Assembly: GCA_900109485.1 (NCBI GenBank) | Contig: FOAY01000009.1 | Coordinates: forward strand, 124,001 to 188,000 | Direction of reading: 5' to 3' | DNA length: 64,000 bases | From: Kosakonia sacchari | GTDB lineage: Bacteria; Pseudomonadota; Gammaproteobacteria; Enterobacterales; Enterobacteriaceae | Part shown: piece by piece, positions 28,740 to 40,937 of the stretch | Position numbering within the stretch: the first letter of the stretch is position 1 | Layout: every line of letters starts with the position of its first letter | Position numbers and translations under genes: made by a program | The notes under the pieces: generated by a model | The model's database searches: none | Told to the model about the DNA's origin: nothing | The model's input: the letters and a program-made list of their open reading frames with translations, nothing else

Positions 28740-29480
28740 TTACAGCGTCGCCGCAACCTCATCGGAGATCTCACCGTTATGGTAGACTTCCTGCACATCG
28801 TCGCAATCTTCCAGCATATCGATCAGACGCAGCAGTTTCGGCGCAGTTTCTGCATCCATATCGGCTTTGGTAGACGGGATCATCGACACTTCAGCGTTGT
28901 CCGCTTTCAGGCCAGCCGCTTCCAACGCATCGCGCACGGCCCCCATCTCTTCCCACGCGGTATAGACGTCGATAGCGCCGTCATCAAAGGTCACCACGTC
29001 TTCAGCACCGGCTTCCAGCGCCGCTTCCATGATGGTGTCTTCGTCGCCCGCTTCAAAGGAGATCACCCCTTTTTTGCTGAACAGATAAGCTACGGAGCCG
29101 TCAGTCCCCAGGTTACCGCCGCATTTGCTGAAAGCATGACGCACTTCGGCAACGGTACGGTTGCGGTTGTCACTCAGACATTCAACCATTACTGCGGTGC
29201 CGCCAGGGCCGTAACCTTCATAAATGATGGTTTCCATGTTCGCATCGTCATCGCCGCCCACGCCGCGCGCGATAGCACGGTTTAAGGTGTCGCGGGTCAT
29301 GTTGTTGGACAACGCTTTATCCACCGCCGCGCGCAGACGCGGGTTGGAACCGATATCGCCGCCACCCAGACGGGCAGCTGTAACCAGCTCGCGAATGATT
29401 TTGGTAAAGATCTTACCGCGCTTGGCATCCTGTGCTGCTTTGCGGTGTTTGGTGTTGGCCCATTTACTGTGACCTGCCAT
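28740..29480 (-). CDS. yebC: YebC/PmpR family regulator, TACO1-like
   Basis: 246 residues, same as E. coli. The N-terminal [22 protein letters not shown] motif is the family hallmark, followed by a three-domain body with an acidic pocket ([20 protein letters not shown]). Family members were first seen as DNA-binding regulators. Recent work links them to translation of proline-rich stretches, like mitochondrial TACO1. Cytoplasmic. It lies between nudB and ruvC and is probably cotranscribed. Confidence 0.96.
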   Translation of the reverse strand: MAGHSKWANTKHRKAAQDAKRGKIFTKIIRELVTAARLGGGDIGSNPRLRAAVDKALSNNMTRDTLNRAIARGVGGDDDANMETIIYEGYGPGGTAVMVECLSDNRNRTVAEVRHAFSKCGGNLGTDGSVAYLFSKKGVISFEAGDEDTIMEAALEAGAEDVVTFDDGAIDVYTAWEEMGAVRDALEAAGLKADNAEVSMIPSTKADMDAETAPKLLRLIDMLEDCDDVQEVYHNGEISDEVAATL

Positions 29481-29625
29481 AAAAAACTCTCCAATAAAGC
29501 CATTTCCCTTCGCCTTTCAGCCTCAGGTGAGTTGGCAGCTCCATCCGCACCAGTCACTTACCGGGGTAAGCTTCTGGCAACGTCCGGCTTTGCCGCCTTC
29601 CTGAGAACTAAAATTCCGGGGAAAT

Positions 29626-30069
29626 TTAGTCGGCGTTAATAACAAATTCTTCAATCGCCTGCCGGTTGCTCCACGATTTGGTTAATGCCGCCGCTGCGGG
29701 GGCATTAAGCCAGCGGTACGTCAGATGTTCGGTAAAAACAATCGGACGTTCATGGGGCAGCGCAAGACAAAACCAGGATTCGGTATTGTGCGTTACGCCC
29801 GGCGCATAGCGATGACGTAAATGACTAAAGATTTCATACTCCACCGTGCGCTGACAGTCGACTAAGGTCAGTTGCTCACAGACAACATCGATTTCGACCT
29901 CTTCCTTTACTTCACGCAGGGCGGCTTGCGTTGCGTTCTCCCCCGCTTCCAGGCTGCCGGTTACCGACTGCCAGAAATCGGGGTCATCGCGTCGCTGTAA
30001 CATCAGCACCCGTTTCGTGTCCTGCGCGTAAATCACCACCAGCACGGAAACGGGATGCTTGAATGGCAT
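29626..30069 (-). CDS. nudB: Dihydroneopterin triphosphate diphosphatase
   Basis: 147 residues from ATG 30069, which starts one base after the aspS stop and has CGGAGA upstream inside aspS. The Nudix box is visible: GSLEAGENATQAALREVKEEVEI. It removes pyrophosphate from dihydroneopterin triphosphate, the step after FolE in folate synthesis. Coupling to aspS is as in E. coli. Confidence 0.96.
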   Translation of the reverse strand: MPFKHPVSVLVVIYAQDTKRVLMLQRRDDPDFWQSVTGSLEAGENATQAALREVKEEVEIDVVCEQLTLVDCQRTVEYEIFSHLRHRYAPGVTHNTESWFCLALPHERPIVFTEHLTYRWLNAPAAAALTKSWSNRQAIEEFVINAD

Positions 30070-30070
30070 C

Positions 30071-31849
30071 TTATTTATTCTCCGGGGTCTCTTTTTTGAC
30101 CACCGCAATGCCTAGCTCCGCCAGCGCGGCCGGGTTAGCAAAACTCGGCGCTTCGGTCAGCAGACAGGCTGCCGCCGTGGTTTTCGGGAAGGCAATAACG
30201 TCACGAATGTTATCGGTGCCGGTCAGCAGCATGGTCAGACGATCCAGGCCGAATGCCAGACCTGCATGCGGCGGCGTACCGTATTTCAGCGCATCCAGCA
30301 GGAAGCCGAACTTCTCGCGCTGTTCGTGCTCGTTAATCCCCAGGATGCTGAACACCGTCTGCTGCATTTCGCCGCTGTGGATACGAACAGAACCACCGCC
30401 CACTTCGTAACCGTTGATCACCATGTCGTAGGCGTTAGCCACCGCATCTTCCGGCGCCGCTTTCAGCTCGGCAGCAGTCATGTCTTTCGGCGAGGTGAAC
30501 GGATGGTGCATCGCCGTCAGGCCGCCTTCACCGTCATCTTCAAACATCGGGAAGTCGATAACCCACAGCGGCGCCCACTTCGCTTCGTCAGTCAGGTTCA
30601 GATCTTTGCCGAGCTTCAGACGCAGCGCGCCGAGTGCATCAGCAACCACTTTTTTGTGGTCCGCGCCGAAGAAGATCATGTCGCCGTCCTGCGCGCCCGT
30701 GTGCTCAAGGATCGCGCTGACAATTTCAGCATTCAGGAACTTGGCCACCGGGCTGGTGATGCCTTCCAGGCCTTTCGCCGCTTCATTGACCTTGATGTAC
30801 GCCAGGCCTTTCGCGCCGTAGATTTCAATAAATTTGCCGTAGTCGTCAATTTGTTTACGGCTAAGTTGTGCGCCACCTGGCACACGCAGCGCGGCAACGC
30901 GACCTTTTGCATCATTTGCCGGGCCGGAGAAGACTTTAAATTCGACCGCTTTCAGCAGGTCCGCCACGTCCACCAGTTCCATCGGGTTACGCAGATCCGG
31001 TTTATCAGAACCATAGCGGCGCTCGGCTTCAGCAAAGGTCATGATCGGGAAATCGCCCAGATCAACACCTTTAATTTCCAGCCACAGCTGACGCACTAAC
31101 GCTTCCATCACTTCACGCACCTGCGGCGCGGTCATGAAAGAGGTTTCCACATCAATCTGGGTAAATTCCGGTTGACGGTCAGCGCGCAGGTCTTCGTCAC
31201 GGAAGCATTTGACGATCTGATAATAGCGGTCAAAACCGGACATCATCAGCAGCTGTTTGAACAGCTGTGGAGACTGCGGCAACGCGTAGAATTTGCCTTT
31301 ATGCACGCGTGAAGGTACGAGATAGTCGCGTGCGCCTTCCGGCGTGGCTTTCGTCAGCATCGGCGTTTCGATATCGAGGAAGCCGTGATCGTCCATAAAG
31401 CGACGCACGAAGCTGGTGATTTTCGCACGGGTTTTCAGGCGCTGCGCCATTTCCGGACGACGCAGATCGAGGTAGCGATATTTCAGACGCGCTTCTTCGG
31501 TGTTGACGTGGTTGGAGTCCAGCGGCAGCACGTCAGAACGGTTGATGATGTTCAGTTCGGTGGCGAACACTTCAACTTCGCCGGTAGCCATATCTTTGTT
31601 GACGTTTTTCGCGTCACGGGCGCGAACGGTACCGGTAATCTGAATACAGAACTCATTACGCAGTTCAGAGGCGAGCTGGAACGCATCCTGACGGTCCGGG
31701 TCGAAAAACACCTGCACGATGCCTTCACGATCGCGCATATCAATAAAGATAAGGCTACCGAGGTCACGACGACGGTTGACCCACCCACAAAGCGTTACTT
31801 GCTGTCCGACATGGGACTGATTGAGCTGCCCGCAATATACTGTACGCAT
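30071..31849 (-). CDS. aspS: Aspartate-tRNA ligase
   Basis: 592 residues, two more than E. coli AspRS. Class IIb synthetase: the N-terminal OB-fold anticodon-binding domain ([23 protein letters not shown]) is followed by motif 1 and motif 2 ([16 protein letters not shown]) and motif 3 ([12 protein letters not shown]). The bacterial GAD insertion domain fills the middle. It heads the leftward operon with nudB. The 267 bp upstream to yecD hold promoters for both directions and a short ACAAAATTT direct repeat. Confidence 0.98.
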   Translation of the reverse strand: MRTVYCGQLNQSHVGQQVTLCGWVNRRRDLGSLIFIDMRDREGIVQVFFDPDRQDAFQLASELRNEFCIQITGTVRARDAKNVNKDMATGEVEVFATELNIINRSDVLPLDSNHVNTEEARLKYRYLDLRRPEMAQRLKTRAKITSFVRRFMDDHGFLDIETPMLTKATPEGARDYLVPSRVHKGKFYALPQSPQLFKQLLMMSGFDRYYQIVKCFRDEDLRADRQPEFTQIDVETSFMTAPQVREVMEALVRQLWLEIKGVDLGDFPIMTFAEAERRYGSDKPDLRNPMELVDVADLLKAVEFKVFSGPANDAKGRVAALRVPGGAQLSRKQIDDYGKFIEIYGAKGLAYIKVNEAAKGLEGITSPVAKFLNAEIVSAILEHTGAQDGDMIFFGADHKKVVADALGALRLKLGKDLNLTDEAKWAPLWVIDFPMFEDDGEGGLTAMHHPFTSPKDMTAAELKAAPEDAVANAYDMVINGYEVGGGSVRIHSGEMQQTVFSILGINEHEQREKFGFLLDALKYGTPPHAGLAFGLDRLTMLLTGTDNIRDVIAFPKTTAAACLLTEAPSFANPAALAELGIAVVKKETPENK

Positions 31850-32116
31850 GAGATATCCCTTAAATTAGCTGCGCGCGACCTGTCACCTGCGCGGCAGGCA
31901 TTCTGGTGGCAGCTATTTTCGTATGTCACTACTGGATGAAAAAAGGGGGCTATTATACTGGAAATTCTGACCAACGATAAGCCCGCTACTGACTGTACGC
32001 ACGTTTGCTGCGCGCTTATTGCGCATTCTCACAAAATTTAACAAAATTTGTAAACCGCGCTGGCGTGCAGAACGCGTAAGGTATCCACCGACGTCATTCA
32101 TTTTTCAGGAGTTATT

Positions 32117-32683
32117 ATGCTGAAGCTCAATGCTGAGAAAACCGCTCTGGTGGTGATCGATTTACAGGAAGGGATTCTGCCTTTCGCCGGTGGTCCTCAC
32201 ACGGCACAGGACGTGGTAAAACGCGCCGCTGCGCTGGCGGAAAAATTTCGTGCAAACGGTGCGCCTGTTGTGCTGGTGCGCGTGGGCTGGTCAGCTGATT
32301 TCGCCGAAGCGCTGAAACAACCGGTTGACGCCGCGGCAGGCGGTCATGCGTTGCCGGACAACTGGTGGACTTACCCGCAGGCGCTGGGGAAAAAAGAGAG
32401 CGACATCGAAGTCACCAAACGTCAGTGGGGTGCCTTTTACGGCACCGATCTGGAGCTACAACTGCGCCGTCGCGGTATCGACACCATTGTGCTGTGCGGC
32501 ATTTCCACCAATATCGGGGTGGAATCCACCGCCCGTAACGCCTGGGAACTTGGCTTCTCGCTGGTGCTTGCTGAAGATGCTTGCAGCGCGGCGAATGCCG
32601 AACAGCATCAGGGCAGCATGAAAAATATCTTCCCGCGGATCAGCCGCGTGCGCAGCACGGACGAGATCCTCAGCGCGTTATGA
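32117..32683 (+). CDS. yecD: Isochorismatase-family cysteine hydrolase YecD
   Basis: 188 residues. The catalytic triad of this family is visible as Asp in [10 protein letters not shown], Lys in [11 protein letters not shown], and Cys in [14 protein letters not shown]. The substrate in E. coli is unknown. It overlaps yecE by 4 bp (ATGA), so the two are translationally coupled. Confidence 0.94.
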   Translation: MLKLNAEKTALVVIDLQEGILPFAGGPHTAQDVVKRAAALAEKFRANGAPVVLVRVGWSADFAEALKQPVDAAAGGHALPDNWWTYPQALGKKESDIEVTKRQWGAFYGTDLELQLRRRGIDTIVLCGISTNIGVESTARNAWELGFSLVLAEDACSAANAEQHQGSMKNIFPRISRVRSTDEILSAL

Positions 32684-33498
32684 TGTATGTCGGCCTGCCG
32701 CAATGGGCGCACCCGAAATGGGTGCGCCTTGGCATTGACAGTCTTGAGGCGTATGCCCGCCACTTCAACTGTGTCGAAGGCAACACCACGCTGTATGCGC
32801 TGCCCAAAGCGGAGGTCGTCGCGCGCTGGTACGCGCAGACCAACGATGATTTTCGTTTCTGTTTTAAATTTCCGGCCACCATTTCGCACCAGGCGGCGCT
32901 ACGGAATTGCAACGATCTGACAGCGGAATTTTTCAGCCGCATGTCGCCGTTAGCAGGGCGAATAGGCCAGTACTGGTTACAGCTTCCGGCCGTTTTCTCA
33001 CCGCGGGACCTGCCTGCACTGTGGGCATTTCTCGATGCGCTTCCCGAGGAATTTACCTACGGCGTCGAAGTGCGCCACCCGCTCTTTTTCGCCAAAGGCG
33101 AAGAGGAGAAAGCCCTTAACCAGGGTTTGCATGCCCGCGGCGTCAACCGCGTGATCCTCGACAGCCGTCCGGTGCACAGCGCAATTGCGCACAGTGAAGC
33201 CGTGATTGAAGCCCAGCGCAAAAAACCGAAAGTGCCGGTACATGCGCTGGTCACCGCCCATCATCCGATGGTGCGTTTCATCGGTAGCGACAATATGGCG
33301 CAGAATCGGCAGCTTTTCGCCGTCTGGCTGGAAAAGTTGCCGCTATGGGAGCAGACCACCACACCGTATCTTTTCCTGCATACCCCGGATATCGCCCAGG
33401 CACCCGAACTGGTTGAGACGCTGTGGCAGGATCTTTACGCCGCCGTCCCTACGATTGGCGCGGCGCCTTCCCTGCCGCAGCAATCTTCTCTTTTTTGA
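32680..33498 (+). CDS. yecE: DUF72 family protein YecE
   Basis: 272 residues from ATG 32680, overlapping the yecD stop; this gives the same length as E. coli YecE. DUF72 proteins adopt a TIM-barrel fold. Conserved features seen are [36 protein letters not shown] and PYLFLHTPD. The function is unknown. Coupling to the hydrolase yecD suggests a shared pathway, but no substrate is known. Confidence 0.94.
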   Translation: MMYVGLPQWAHPKWVRLGIDSLEAYARHFNCVEGNTTLYALPKAEVVARWYAQTNDDFRFCFKFPATISHQAALRNCNDLTAEFFSRMSPLAGRIGQYWLQLPAVFSPRDLPALWAFLDALPEEFTYGVEVRHPLFFAKGEEEKALNQGLHARGVNRVILDSRPVHSAIAHSEAVIEAQRKKPKVPVHALVTAHHPMVRFIGSDNMAQNRQLFAVWLEKLPLWEQTTTPYLFLHTPDIAQAPELVETLWQDLYAAVPTIGAAPSLPQQSSLF

Positions 33499-33550
33499 GT
33501 GAAGCACCTATCATTGAGAAGCCATCGCCATCATCGTAAAGGGAGTTAGT

Positions 33551-33946
33551 ATGGTTAGCGCGCTCTACGCCGTGCTGGGTGCATTATTGCTGCTGAAGTT
33601 TTCTTTTGATGTTATCCGGCTGCGTTCACAGTATCGCGTCAGTTATGGCGACGGCGGGTTCAGTGAACTGCAAAGCGCGATACGCATTCATGGTAATGCC
33701 GTGGAATATATTCCAGTCGCGCTACTGTTGTTGCTGTTCATGGAGATGGACGGCGCGGAAATCTGGATGGTGCATATCTGCGGGCTGATGTTGATTGTCG
33801 GCCGCCTGATGCATTATTACGGATACCACCATCGTCTGGTTCGCTGGCGTCGTTCTGGTATGGGCGCAACCTTTTGTTCGCTGTTGCTGATGGTGCTGGC
33901 CAATCTGTGGTATATGCCCTGGGAGTTGGTTTTCTCCCTGCATTAG
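33551..33946 (+). CDS. yecN: MAPEG-family inner membrane protein YecN
   Basis: 131 residues with four predicted membrane helices. The family motif for MAPEG proteins is seen as RIHGNAVEYIPVALLLLL and the GRLMHYYG segment. Eukaryotic MAPEG members are glutathione transferases and related enzymes. The bacterial role is not established. It lies between yecE and cmoA as in K-12. Confidence 0.94.
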   Translation: MVSALYAVLGALLLLKFSFDVIRLRSQYRVSYGDGGFSELQSAIRIHGNAVEYIPVALLLLLFMEMDGAEIWMVHICGLMLIVGRLMHYYGYHHRLVRWRRSGMGATFCSLLLMVLANLWYMPWELVFSLH

Positions 33947-35694
<1,748 letters not shown>

Positions 35695-35697
35695 GAC

Positions 35698-35727
35698 AAA
35701 AAAAGGCCCCTGTTAATGGCAGGGGCC
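35698..35727 (-). terminator. cutC terminator, at the cmoB-cutC convergence
   Basis: GGCCCCTG (35705-35712) pairs with CAGGGGCC (35720-35727). Seven A on the plus side give a T-run for minus-strand transcripts from cutC. Confidence 0.8.
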
Positions 35728-35776
35728 TGGTACAAGCAAGCATCATATTGGGCGACATGATGCGCGGTAAAAACTA

Positions 35777-36520
35777 TTACGGGCGGTGAAGCGCCATGAT
35801 CTGCTTCATCTTCGCCACTGCCGCGCCGTCAACACCGTAGCGGGCATATTCATCCGCCTGGGCATCCGACGACATCGATAATCCACTGTTGCGATAACGC
35901 ATCGGTGACGCTGACCAGCGTCCTGCCGAGCTGTGAACCTCTTTAACCCCCGCAGCCAGAAATATTTCCAGGTTTTGCGGACGCACACCAGCACCGGCCA
36001 TAATGATTGGAGCGCCAGAGCGGGCATTAAGTTCCCTAATTAATGAAAGTCCTTTTTCTGCCGACGCCTGCTGACCGGAAGTGAGAATACGAAGAACGCC
36101 TAATTCTGCCAGCGCATCGCAGGCCTGATGCGGGTTGGCGCACATATCGAAGGCGCGATGAAAGGTTACCGCCATCCCCTGCGCCGCCGACATAATTTCC
36201 TGCATGCGCGGCATATCGACCTGCCCGTCTTCGTTCAGTACACCCGTTACCAGACCGGGAAAACCGAGTTCGCGCAGCAGCTGGATATCTTCCAGCATGG
36301 CGGCAAATTCATCGGCGCGGTAGCAAAAATCGCCGCCGCGCGGGCGAACAATCGGATGCACCGGAATCGTCACGCGCTGGCGGATGCTTTTCAGCGCACC
36401 GGCGGATGGCGTTAACCCGCCCTCTTTCGGCGCCGCACAAAACTCGATGCGATCTGCCCCCTGCTGCTGGGCGATCACCGCGTCATCAACGCCGTAACAA
36501 CAGATTTCCAGTAAGACCAT
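35777..36520 (-). CDS. cutC: CutC family protein
   Basis: 247 residues, TIM-barrel. Motifs include [39 protein letters not shown], and VTFHRAFDM. The copper-homeostasis label comes from early E. coli genetics, but later work attributes that phenotype to the nearby small RNA MicL (transcribed within cutC). The enzymatic role is unknown. The MicL promoter and RNA, if conserved, would be inside the 3' end of this gene on the same strand; I could not confirm it by eye. Confidence 0.95.
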   Translation of the reverse strand: MVLLEICCYGVDDAVIAQQQGADRIEFCAAPKEGGLTPSAGALKSIRQRVTIPVHPIVRPRGGDFCYRADEFAAMLEDIQLLRELGFPGLVTGVLNEDGQVDMPRMQEIMSAAQGMAVTFHRAFDMCANPHQACDALAELGVLRILTSGQQASAEKGLSLIRELNARSGAPIIMAGAGVRPQNLEIFLAAGVKEVHSSAGRWSASPMRYRNSGLSMSSDAQADEYARYGVDGAAVAKMKQIMALHRP

Positions 36521-36590
36521 AGCTCCTCCCTTTATTCATCATGGCACGCTTATATAATTGCGGATCTGCGCGCCCTCACACCTGCGAGCA

Positions 36591-37151
36591 TCACTGCTCG
36601 CTGGCGACAATCTCTTCAATGGTCCACGGATGAAATTTCACCGTCACTTTGCCGTCGGTTACCGCAAGCGTTGGGTTTGGCAAACGTTCGCGTTCCCCTT
36701 TTGGTGAACTGGTTTTCACGGCGATACCCGGCTGGCTTAACCCTTCATCAGCCAGCAGCGCCAGCGCGCGGGCATTCAGGGTTTCCGGCGCGCCAGGCAG
36801 GACAATTTCGATATGCTCCCAGCCTTCGTGCGGATAGCGTTTCTCGCCCGGCCACGGCAGTTCAATCACCGTAAATGCCCAGTGCTCCACATGCAGTGGC
36901 TGATGCAATTTAAACAAGCAGATCGGGCGACCGTTGATGATATTTTCCGACAGCAGTTCACCGCACTGTTCAAACCCGCGCCGCCAGCGATCCGCCGTGG
37001 CGTTCTGGTGGCAGCGCAGAGAAATATGGTCGGCATGAAGTGGCGCAATCACCAGCCCTAATCGCGTGGTTAGCGCCTGCAAATCGTCGCGAAAACGCGG
37101 CAGATCCGCGACAATATCCTGCAATTCTTCAATTTCTTGCCAGTTGTTCAT
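36591..37151 (-). CDS. yecM: VOC-superfamily protein YecM
   Basis: 186 residues from ATG 37151; a longer open frame extends upstream but has no family match. The sequence matches E. coli YecM closely (ADHISLRCHQNATADRWRRGFE, SENIINGRPICLFKLH, GWEHIEIVLPG). The fold is related to metal-dependent vicinal oxygen chelate enzymes, with His and Glu that could bind metal (DHIS, HEGWEHIEIV). The function is unknown. It is divergent from argS. Confidence 0.94.
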   Translation of the reverse strand: MNNWQEIEELQDIVADLPRFRDDLQALTTRLGLVIAPLHADHISLRCHQNATADRWRRGFEQCGELLSENIINGRPICLFKLHQPLHVEHWAFTVIELPWPGEKRYPHEGWEHIEIVLPGAPETLNARALALLADEGLSQPGIAVKTSSPKGERERLPNPTLAVTDGKVTVKFHPWTIEEIVASEQ

Positions 37152-37365
37152 AAGCCGTGCCCGTATGTCATCGCAAAGCGCATAATCTACCTTGTTATAC
37201 GCCGCTAACCAACTGCCTGGCTTTCTGCGCGCCAGTAGATGATTTTCTGCACAGACCGCGCGCGACGCGGTGCTGACGCCAACGGGCAATTGCAGTATAC
37301 TCCCGCCTTTAATGAACACCCGGACGCGCCCCGCTTGTGTCGCGTCCTAAACGTAAGGTATCCCG

Positions 37366-39099
37366 GTGAATATTCAGGCTCTTCTCTCAGAAAAAGTCAG
37401 TCAGGCCATGATTGCGGCAGGTGCGCCCGCCGATTGCGAACCGCAGGTTCGTCAGTCAGCAAAAGTTCAGTTTGGCGACTATCAGGCTAACGGTGTAATG
37501 GCAGTTGCTAAAAAACTGGGCATGGCGCCGCGACAACTGGCTGAGCAGGTTCTGTCTCATCTCTCACTCGACGGGATTGCCAACAAAGTTGAAATCGCCG
37601 GGCCCGGTTTTATCAATATCTTCCTCGCGCCAGAATTTCTCGCGGCGGAAGTTAACCAGGCGCTGAAATCGGAACGCCTGGGCGTGACACAGCCGCAGCC
37701 GCAGACCATTGTGATTGACTACTCTGCGCCAAACGTGGCGAAAGAGATGCACGTTGGTCATCTGCGCTCAACCATTATTGGCGATGCCTCCGTACGTACG
37801 CTGGAATTCCTCGGCCACAACGTTATTCGCGCGAACCACGTTGGCGACTGGGGCACGCAGTTCGGCATGCTGATTGCGTATCTTGAGCTGAAGCAGCAGG
37901 AAAATGCCGGTGAAATGGCGCTGGCCGATCTGGAAGGTTTCTACCGCGAAGCGAAAAAACATTACGACGAAGATGCCGCCTTCGCTGAACGTGCGCGCGC
38001 CTATGTCGTGAAACTGCAGGGCGGCGACGAATACTGCCGTGAAATGTGGCGCAAGCTGGTTGACATCACCATGAGTCAGAACCAGCAAACCTATGAGCGC
38101 TTAAACGTTACCTTGACGCGCAAAGATGTGATGGGCGAAAGCCTCTACAACCCGATGCTGCCTGGCATCGTTGCCGACCTGAAAGCGAAAGGCCTGGCGG
38201 TAGAAAGTGAAGGCGCCACCGTAGTGTTCCTTGATGAGTACAAAAACAAAGAAGGCGAACCAATGGGCGTCATCATCCAGAAGAAGGATGGCGGCTACCT
38301 CTACACCACGACCGATATCGCCTGCGCCAAATACCGTTATGAAACGCTGCATGCCGATCGCGTGCTCTACTACATTGATTCCCGTCAGCACCAACATCTG
38401 ATGCAGGCGTGGACCATCGTGCGCAAAGCCGGTTATGTGCCGGATTCCGTACCGCTGGAGCACCATATGTTCGGCATGATGCTGGGCAAAGATGGCAAAC
38501 CGTTTAAAACCCGTGCCGGCGGTACGGTGAAACTTGCCGATCTACTGGATGAAGCGCTGGAGCGCGCCCGTCGTCTGGTTGCCGAGAAAAACCCGGAGAT
38601 GCCGGCAGACGAGCTGGAAAAACTGGCCAACGCGGTGGGCATCGGCGCGGTGAAATACGCGGATCTGTCGAAGAACCGTACCACCGACTATGTTTTCGAC
38701 TGGGATAACATGCTGGCGTTTGAAGGCAACACCGCGCCGTATATGCAGTATGCCTACACACGCGTACTCTCCGTGTTCCGCAAAGCGGGTCTTGAAGAGA
38801 GCGTGCTTGAAAATGCACCGGTTACCATCGGCGAAGAGCGCGAATCGCAACTGGCGGCTCGCCTGCTGCAATTTGAAGAGACGCTGAATGTTGTGGCTCG
38901 TGAAGGGACGCCGCACGTGATGTGCGCCTATCTGTACGATCTGGCCGGTCTGTTTTCCGGTTTCTATGAGCACTGCCCGATTCTCTCTGCCGGGAATGAA
39001 GAGGTGCGCAACAGCCGTCTGAAACTGGCGCTGCTGACGGCGAAAACGCTGAAGCTGGGGCTGGATACGCTGGGAATTGAGACCATCGACAGAATGTAA
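37366..39099 (+). CDS. argS: Arginine-tRNA ligase
   Basis: 577 residues starting at GTG 37366, as in E. coli. Class I synthetase with the HIGH motif in the form [10 protein letters not shown]. The KMSKS motif is not canonical ([13 protein letters not shown]), which is normal for many ArgRS enzymes, where the missing lysine is compensated. The N-terminal additional domain (residues 1-110) recognises the tRNA elbow. It ends in a hairpin terminator and is followed by an accessory patch instead of flhE. Confidence 0.98.
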   Translation: MNIQALLSEKVSQAMIAAGAPADCEPQVRQSAKVQFGDYQANGVMAVAKKLGMAPRQLAEQVLSHLSLDGIANKVEIAGPGFINIFLAPEFLAAEVNQALKSERLGVTQPQPQTIVIDYSAPNVAKEMHVGHLRSTIIGDASVRTLEFLGHNVIRANHVGDWGTQFGMLIAYLELKQQENAGEMALADLEGFYREAKKHYDEDAAFAERARAYVVKLQGGDEYCREMWRKLVDITMSQNQQTYERLNVTLTRKDVMGESLYNPMLPGIVADLKAKGLAVESEGATVVFLDEYKNKEGEPMGVIIQKKDGGYLYTTTDIACAKYRYETLHADRVLYYIDSRQHQHLMQAWTIVRKAGYVPDSVPLEHHMFGMMLGKDGKPFKTRAGGTVKLADLLDEALERARRLVAEKNPEMPADELEKLANAVGIGAVKYADLSKNRTTDYVFDWDNMLAFEGNTAPYMQYAYTRVLSVFRKAGLEESVLENAPVTIGEERESQLAARLLQFEETLNVVAREGTPHVMCAYLYDLAGLFSGFYEHCPILSAGNEEVRNSRLKLALLTAKTLKLGLDTLGIETIDRM

Positions 39100-39106
39100 A
39101 AAAATT

Positions 39107-39136
39107 GTCCGCCTCACCAGAGGCGGACTGTTTGTT
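39107..39136 (+). terminator. argS terminator
   Basis: A perfect 9-bp stem, GTCCGCCTC and GAGGCGGAC, with a 4-nt loop, followed by TGTTTGTT. It lies just past the argS stop. Confidence 0.75.
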
Positions 39137-39243
39137 ACAATCTGGCTAAGATTGAACAGACGCGCATACTCAATAAATGACAGAGTCAACAATAACAGGA
39201 TGTTTATTTCAAAGAGCAATCACTATCATGACGATAATATGGT

Positions 39244-39534
39244 TCAGATCTCACTAATCGAGTGGATAGCTAATTCATTGTCAAATGACTCATATATAAC
39301 GACCTTGACCAGGGTAACCTCTACTGACTGGGAATGAATAAAAGTGCGTTGAGCAATATAAGCGTACAAATGGCCGGCAACCAGTTGACTACCAATATAC
39401 ATTAGCGGCAAATATTTCGCTCCAACGATCCCTTCAAACGCTGTTACAAAGCGGGATACCTGATCTTTCGTCATTCCCTTTTCATTGATGTTCACCGCAG
39501 GGTCAATAACATAGCCACCCACTATTTCACCCAT
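39244..39534 (-). CDS. Small stefin/cystatin-like protein, putative cysteine-protease inhibitor
   Basis: 96 residues from ATG 39534, with a strong AAGGAGG five bases upstream; a GTG two codons earlier is less well spaced. No signal peptide, so probably cytoplasmic. The layout resembles type-1 cystatins (stefins, about 98 residues): an N-terminal glycine pair (MGEIVGGYV), a helix (TKDQVSRFVTAFEGIVG), a central QxVxG loop (GSQLVAGHLYAYIAQ), then strands (TLVKVVIYESF). In stefins the Gly pair and QVVAG form the wedge that blocks papain-like proteases. The gene is more AT-rich than its neighbours and has a long AT-rich upstream region, so it was likely acquired. Homology is inferred by eye. It could instead be another small alpha-beta fold. 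Confidence 0.6.
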   Translation of the reverse strand: MGEIVGGYVIDPAVNINEKGMTKDQVSRFVTAFEGIVGAKYLPLMYIGSQLVAGHLYAYIAQRTFIHSQSVEVTLVKVVIYESFDNELAIHSISEI

Positions 39535-39607
39535 TCTCACCTCCTTGTTTGCGTATTAGATAAATCTCAAACACAAATTAAAAGTAGACGATACAGAATT
39601 CATACAG

Positions 39608-39623
39608 TGTGTTCTTAATCACA
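39608..39623. promoter_or_regulatory. CRP site candidate upstream of the stefin-like gene
   Basis: TGTGTTCTTAATCACA differs from the CRP core TGTGA-N6-TCACA at one position. It lies in an AT-rich stretch (39541-39740) about 80 bp before the gene's start codon. Nothing else is recognisable in that stretch. Confidence 0.4.
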
Positions 39624-39737
39624 TTTTTATTAATACCGAATAAATAATTTAATTATTCATATGATAAATGTTTTTATTAATTACATTCGGATTAATTATT
39701 TTCAATATCATAAAAACCGTTCGGATTATTCCAGATA

Positions 39738-39775
39738 AAAACCGCTCACGATAAACAGGAGCGGTTTTTATTTTA
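39738..39775. terminator. Terminator after the rhiN-like gene
   Basis: AAAACCGCTC pairs with GAGCGGTTTT. Both strands have T-rich tails (TTTTTATTTT on plus, TTTTTATC on minus). It lies 13 bp past the GH105 gene stop. Confidence 0.8.
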
Positions 39776-39787
39776 CGCATAGCGAAC

Positions 39788-40927
39788 TCAGAAATATTTA
39801 CGCAAATATTCCGTCAGGCAGAGCATGGCCATCGCCTGGCCATACGGCATAGAGGTGAGTGGGATCTGACGGTAGAACTCCAGATTACTGCCCATGCCGG
39901 TGCCGAACGAAACCTGCAACAGCTCCCCTTCCGGCGAAATATTGCCAACGATCGCTTTCACCGCGTTTTCTGCCACCTCAGAATAATCAGCACTGATATA
40001 GCGTTTACGCAGCGCTTTCAGAATACCGTAGGCAAACCCAGCGGTAGCCGACGCCTCCAGATAGGAATCGGCATCGTCCAGCAGTGTATGCCACAGCCCG
40101 CTCTCATGCTGGCACTGCGCCAGCGCGGCGATTTGCGCATTCAGCACCTGCACCAGATAGCGGCGCACCGCGTTATTTTCCGGCAGATCCACCAGCTCAA
40201 GAAAATCCGGGATCACAATGGTCAGCCAGCTATTGCCGCGCGCCCAGCGCGCTTTGGCAAAGTTATGTTGTCCTTCGTAGCTCCAGCCGTGGAACCACAA
40301 CCCGCTTTCCCGATCCATCAGATTTTGCACATGCAGCAGAAACTGATAGACCGCCTCTTCCACATAGTCCGGGCGGTTGAGCAGCTTACCGATCTTCGCC
40401 AGCGGCAGTACCGTCATCATCAGGGTGTCATCCCACATTTGCTGGTGATTCTCTTCTGCCAGCGTAATGTGCTGCATACCGCCGTGATCGGTACGCGGCA
40501 TCTCGTTCATCGCCCACTCCGCCCAACTCTCCAGCCACGGCAGGTACGTTGGATTGCGCGTCTCTTCATAGCGGTACGCCAGCGTCAGGAACGGCGCCAT
40601 GGTGTTGACGTTTTTGGTGGTTGCGCCTTCTGCAAAACGGTCGGCGAACCAGCTATCAATCACTTCGCGAATAGTCTCGTCCCCGGTCTGGCGGTAATAC
40701 TGATACATCCCGTACAGCCCGACGCCGTGCGTCCACTCCCAGCCAGCCCAGCCTTTGCTGTCAATCACGCGGCCATCATCCAGACGGAGTAAAAACTCGC
40801 CAGTGGTATCGTGAATGTTGACCAGATTGTGGGTAATCTTGCGAATCAACGCCTTCAGTTCATCACGGGCGATAAAACGCTCCGGCTGACGCAGTAACGG
40901 GCTGTGTTTGACAGGCCAAACCTTCAT
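39788..40927 (-). CDS. rhiN: GH105 unsaturated rhamnogalacturonyl hydrolase, RhiN-like
   Basis: 379 residues. It has the alpha6/alpha6-barrel pattern of family GH105 (YteR, YesR, Dickeya RhiN), with WEWTHGVGLYGMYQYY, the catalytic acid region QMWDDTLMM (Asp166/167) and RWARGNSW. These enzymes hydrate and cleave the unsaturated galacturonyl residue of rhamnogalacturonan oligomers left by lyases. No signal peptide is present, so it acts on imported oligomers in the cytoplasm. It starts 10 bp after the transporter gene, forming a two-gene operon. The symbol is by analogy with Dickeya rhiTN. Confidence 0.85.
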   Translation of the reverse strand: MKVWPVKHSPLLRQPERFIARDELKALIRKITHNLVNIHDTTGEFLLRLDDGRVIDSKGWAGWEWTHGVGLYGMYQYYRQTGDETIREVIDSWFADRFAEGATTKNVNTMAPFLTLAYRYEETRNPTYLPWLESWAEWAMNEMPRTDHGGMQHITLAEENHQQMWDDTLMMTVLPLAKIGKLLNRPDYVEEAVYQFLLHVQNLMDRESGLWFHGWSYEGQHNFAKARWARGNSWLTIVIPDFLELVDLPENNAVRRYLVQVLNAQIAALAQCQHESGLWHTLLDDADSYLEASATAGFAYGILKALRKRYISADYSEVAENAVKAIVGNISPEGELLQVSFGTGMGSNLEFYRQIPLTSMPYGQAMAMLCLTEYLRKYF

Positions 40928-40937
40928 ATTCTTAACC

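Noticed and set aside
30266-31099. 277-codon frame opposite aspS
   Set aside because: Shadow of aspS; no ribosome site and no family resemblance.
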